DNA from: Eggerthellaceae bacterium
GTDB taxonomy: Bacteria; Actinomycetota; Coriobacteriia; Coriobacteriales; Eggerthellaceae
Direction: 5' to 3'
Assembly: GCA_900754955.1 (NCBI GenBank)
Contig: CAAEEV010000060.1
Location: 1 to 6,812, forward strand
DNA: 6,812 nt
Positions 5,383-6,812 of this stretch are shown in pieces. The notes below the pieces were generated by a model. The model saw only the letters and a list, made by a program, of their open reading frames with translations. It had not been told where the DNA came from and ran no database searches. Positions within the stretch are counted from its first letter, which is position 1. Each line of letters begins with the position of its first letter. Position numbers and translations under genes: made by a program.

Positions 5383-5496
5383 GGTAACCGCTAAGTCGTG
5401 CGGGCCGACGCGCTGAAGAAGACGATAAGTCGCAGCGCTCGCGCCTAATGGGTGGGAAGGGCCCGCCCCAAAGCACGCAGGAACGAAGGAGAAACA
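5383..5496 (+). promoter_or_regulatory. Structured rpsL-rpsG spacer, possible S7 feedback site
   Basis: The 114-nt spacer holds a stem GCGCTG (5410-5415) / CAGCGC (5433-5438) with a possible inner GAC/GTC pairing, and a second stem GGGTGGG (5450-5456) / CCCGCCC (5462-5468) with one G-T wobble. In E. coli the S12-S7 spacer binds ribosomal protein S7, which represses its own operon. The position and size fit such a role here, but no sequence match to that site was established. The second stem ends 17 nt before the rpsG ribosome-binding site AAGGAG (5486-5491). Confidence 0.4.
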
Positions 5497-5967
5497 ATGC
5501 CGCGTCGTGCAGCAGCAGTCCGTCGCGAAACGCAGCCGGACGCAAAGTACAACAACCGTCTCGTCACGCAGCTGATCAACAAGGTCCTGCTTGACGGCAA
5601 GAAGTCTCTCGCCGAGGGCATCGTCTACGGTGCTTTCGATATCGTGGAGCAGAAGACAGGTCAGGATCCCCTGTCGGTTTTCAAGAAGGCGATGGACAAC
5701 GTGCGCCCCACGCTTGAGTGCAAGCCCAAGCGCGTCGGCGGCGCTACCTACCAGGTGCCGATGGAGGTCAACTCCCGTCGTGCCACCACGCTGGCCATCC
5801 GCTGGCTCGTCGACTTTTCTCGCAAGCGCAAGGAGCACACCATGAAGGAGCGCCTTGCCGCCGAGATCATGGACGCTTCCGAGAACACCGGCGCTGCCGT
5901 GAAGAAGCGTGAGGATATGTACAAGATGGCCGAGGCAAACCGTGCCTTCTCGCACTATCGTTTCTAA
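5497..5967 (+). CDS. rpsG: 30S ribosomal protein S7
   Basis: Primary assembly protein that nucleates the 3' major domain (head) of the 30S subunit and touches the E-site tRNA. It has 156 residues, the usual length. The N terminus [15 protein letters not shown] and the following [19 protein letters not shown] segment (residues 20-38) are typical, as are [23 protein letters not shown] and the C-terminal [10 protein letters not shown]. The ATG at 5497 has AAGGAG 5 nt upstream; an in-frame GTG or ATG-like extension at 5452 would add 15 residues and has no such site. It lies 114 nt after rpsL and 19 nt before fusA, in one operon. In E. coli S7 is the autorepressor of this operon. Confidence 0.98.
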   Translation: MPRRAAAVRRETQPDAKYNNRLVTQLINKVLLDGKKSLAEGIVYGAFDIVEQKTGQDPLSVFKKAMDNVRPTLECKPKRVGGATYQVPMEVNSRRATTLAIRWLVDFSRKRKEHTMKERLAAEIMDASENTGAAVKKREDMYKMAEANRAFSHYRF

Positions 5968-5986
5968 GGGATAGGTGGGCAACTAC

Positions 5987-6812
5987 ATGGCTAAAATCGA
6001 TCTGAAGGATACGCGTAACATCGGTATCATGGCCCACATCGATGCGGGCAAGACCACGACGACCGAGCGTATCCTCTACTACACGGGCAAGACCCACAAG
6101 ATCGGTGAGGTTCACGACGGCGCTGCCACCATGGACTGGATGGTCCAGGAGCAGGAGCGCGGCGTAACCATCACCGCTGCCGCCACCACGTGCTTCTGGA
6201 AGTACCCGGGCGGCGCCGAGGATGGCAAGTCCTACCGCTTCCAGATCATCGACACCCCCGGCCACGTCGACTTCACCGCCGAGGTCGAGCGCTCCCTGCG
6301 CGTTCTCGACGGCACCGTCGCCGTGTTCGACGCCGTTGCGGGCGTGCAGCCGCAGTCCGAGACGGTGTGGCGTCAGGCCGAGCGCTACGGCGTTCCGCGC
6401 ATCGCCTTCATCAACAAGTACGACCGCGTGGGCGCTGACTTCTTCCACGCGATCCAGACCATGCGCGATCGCCTGGGCGCCAACGCTGTGGCCGCTCAGA
6501 TCCCGATGGGCGCTGAGGACAACTTCTGGGGCGTCATCGACCTCGTGACCATGACCGCATGGGACTTCAAGGCCGACGACAAGGGCATGACCTACCCCGA
6601 GCCGATGGACGAGATCCCGGCTGAGTTCAAGGAAGACGCCGAGATCTACCATCAGGAGCTTCTCGAGGCTGCCGCCGATTGCGACGACGACCTCATGGAG
6701 AAGGTCCTCATGGAGGAAGAGGTGACGGTCGAGGAGTTCAAGGCCGCGCTGCGCAAGGGCGTCATCGAGTGCAAGATCAACCCCGTGTTCGTGGGCTCCG
6801 CCTACAAGAACA
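5987..6812 (+). CDS. fusA: Elongation factor G, N-terminal part (3' end outside window)
   Basis: GTPase that drives translocation of tRNAs and mRNA on the ribosome and, with RRF, ribosome recycling. The window contains 275 complete codons of an expected roughly 700. The G domain is visible: P-loop AHIDAGKT (16-23), switch I with [12 protein letters not shown]3 DTPGH (89-93, with the catalytic His93), and G4 as NKYD (143-146). Tyr at the variable third position of NKxD differs from the NKMD of E. coli but keeps the essential N, K and D. The sequence from about 165 on covers the start of the G' insert typical of EF-G. The ATG at 5987 is preceded by AGGTGGG with 7-nt spacing. The 19-nt gap to rpsG indicates co-transcription. 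The next operon member (usually tuf) is beyond the edge. Confidence 0.98.
   Translation, partial: MAKIDLKDTRNIGIMAHIDAGKTTTTERILYYTGKTHKIGEVHDGAATMDWMVQEQERGVTITAAATTCFWKYPGGAEDGKSYRFQIIDTPGHVDFTAEVERSLRVLDGTVAVFDAVAGVQPQSETVWRQAERYGVPRIAFINKYDRVGADFFHAIQTMRDRLGANAVAAQIPMGAEDNFWGVIDLVTMTAWDFKADDKGMTYPEPMDEIPAEFKEDAEIYHQELLEAAADCDDDLMEKVLMEEEVTVEEFKAALRKGVIECKINPVFVGSAYKN

Noticed and set aside
4480..5982. 500-codon open frame on the minus strand opposite rpsL and rpsG
   Set aside because: It lies antisense to two certain ribosomal protein genes; it stays open because of GC-rich codon bias and has no protein-like features.

Overview
This window looks like a high-GC chromosomal segment from an actinomycete-like anaerobe, most probably a member of the Coriobacteriia (Eggerthella, Adlercreutzia or Olsenella type). 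The grounds are the strongly GC-biased codon use, a 460-residue CBS-domain family II pyrophosphatase of the kind known from Eggerthella lenta, an oxygen-sensitive Fe-S type L-serine dehydratase, and the style of the ribosomal proteins. The assignment is an inference; no 16S rRNA is present. A canonical parS site and the str operon (rpsL-rpsG-fusA) both suggest a position on the origin-proximal part of the chromosome.

Layout. From 1 to 1178 on the minus strand lies the N-terminal 392 residues of an L-serine dehydratase in which the beta domain, an ACT domain and the alpha domain are joined in one chain; it runs off the left edge. About 160 bp of divergent promoter region separates it from a plus-strand CBS-type Mn-dependent inorganic pyrophosphatase (1338-2720). 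This converges, across a small GC hairpin, on a minus-strand LysR-type regulator (2753-3658). Upstream of lysR is the only AT-rich island in the window (about 3690-3745). It carries two inverted repeats and a near-consensus sigma70-type promoter pointing right, away from lysR. That promoter leads through a roughly 270-nt untranslated stretch, which contains a perfect 16-bp parS site (3898-3913), to a 100-residue three-helix membrane protein of SemiSWEET/PQ-loop-like appearance (4036-4338).

From 4339 to about 4863 I see no convincing gene. The stretch is C-rich and full of inverted repeats and imperfect direct repeats. A strong promoter at 4864-4892 then starts the str operon: rpsL (S12, TTG start at 5011), rpsG (S7, 5497) and fusA (EF-G, 5987, truncated by the right edge). 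A hairpin with a T-rich tail that looks like an intrinsic terminator sits directly behind the rpsL promoter, inside the leader. A structured 114-nt spacer separates rpsL from rpsG.

How the parts work together. The str operon encodes two small-subunit proteins and the translocase. The pyrophosphatase clears the PPi made by tRNA charging and by nucleic acid synthesis, and its CBS domains let adenine nucleotides set its activity. The serine dehydratase feeds pyruvate and ammonia from serine. The LysR regulator probably controls itself and the divergent membrane protein. Nothing in the window is clearly a new defence or mobile system; the most notable items are the regulatory and chromosome-organising sites and the fused dehydratase.
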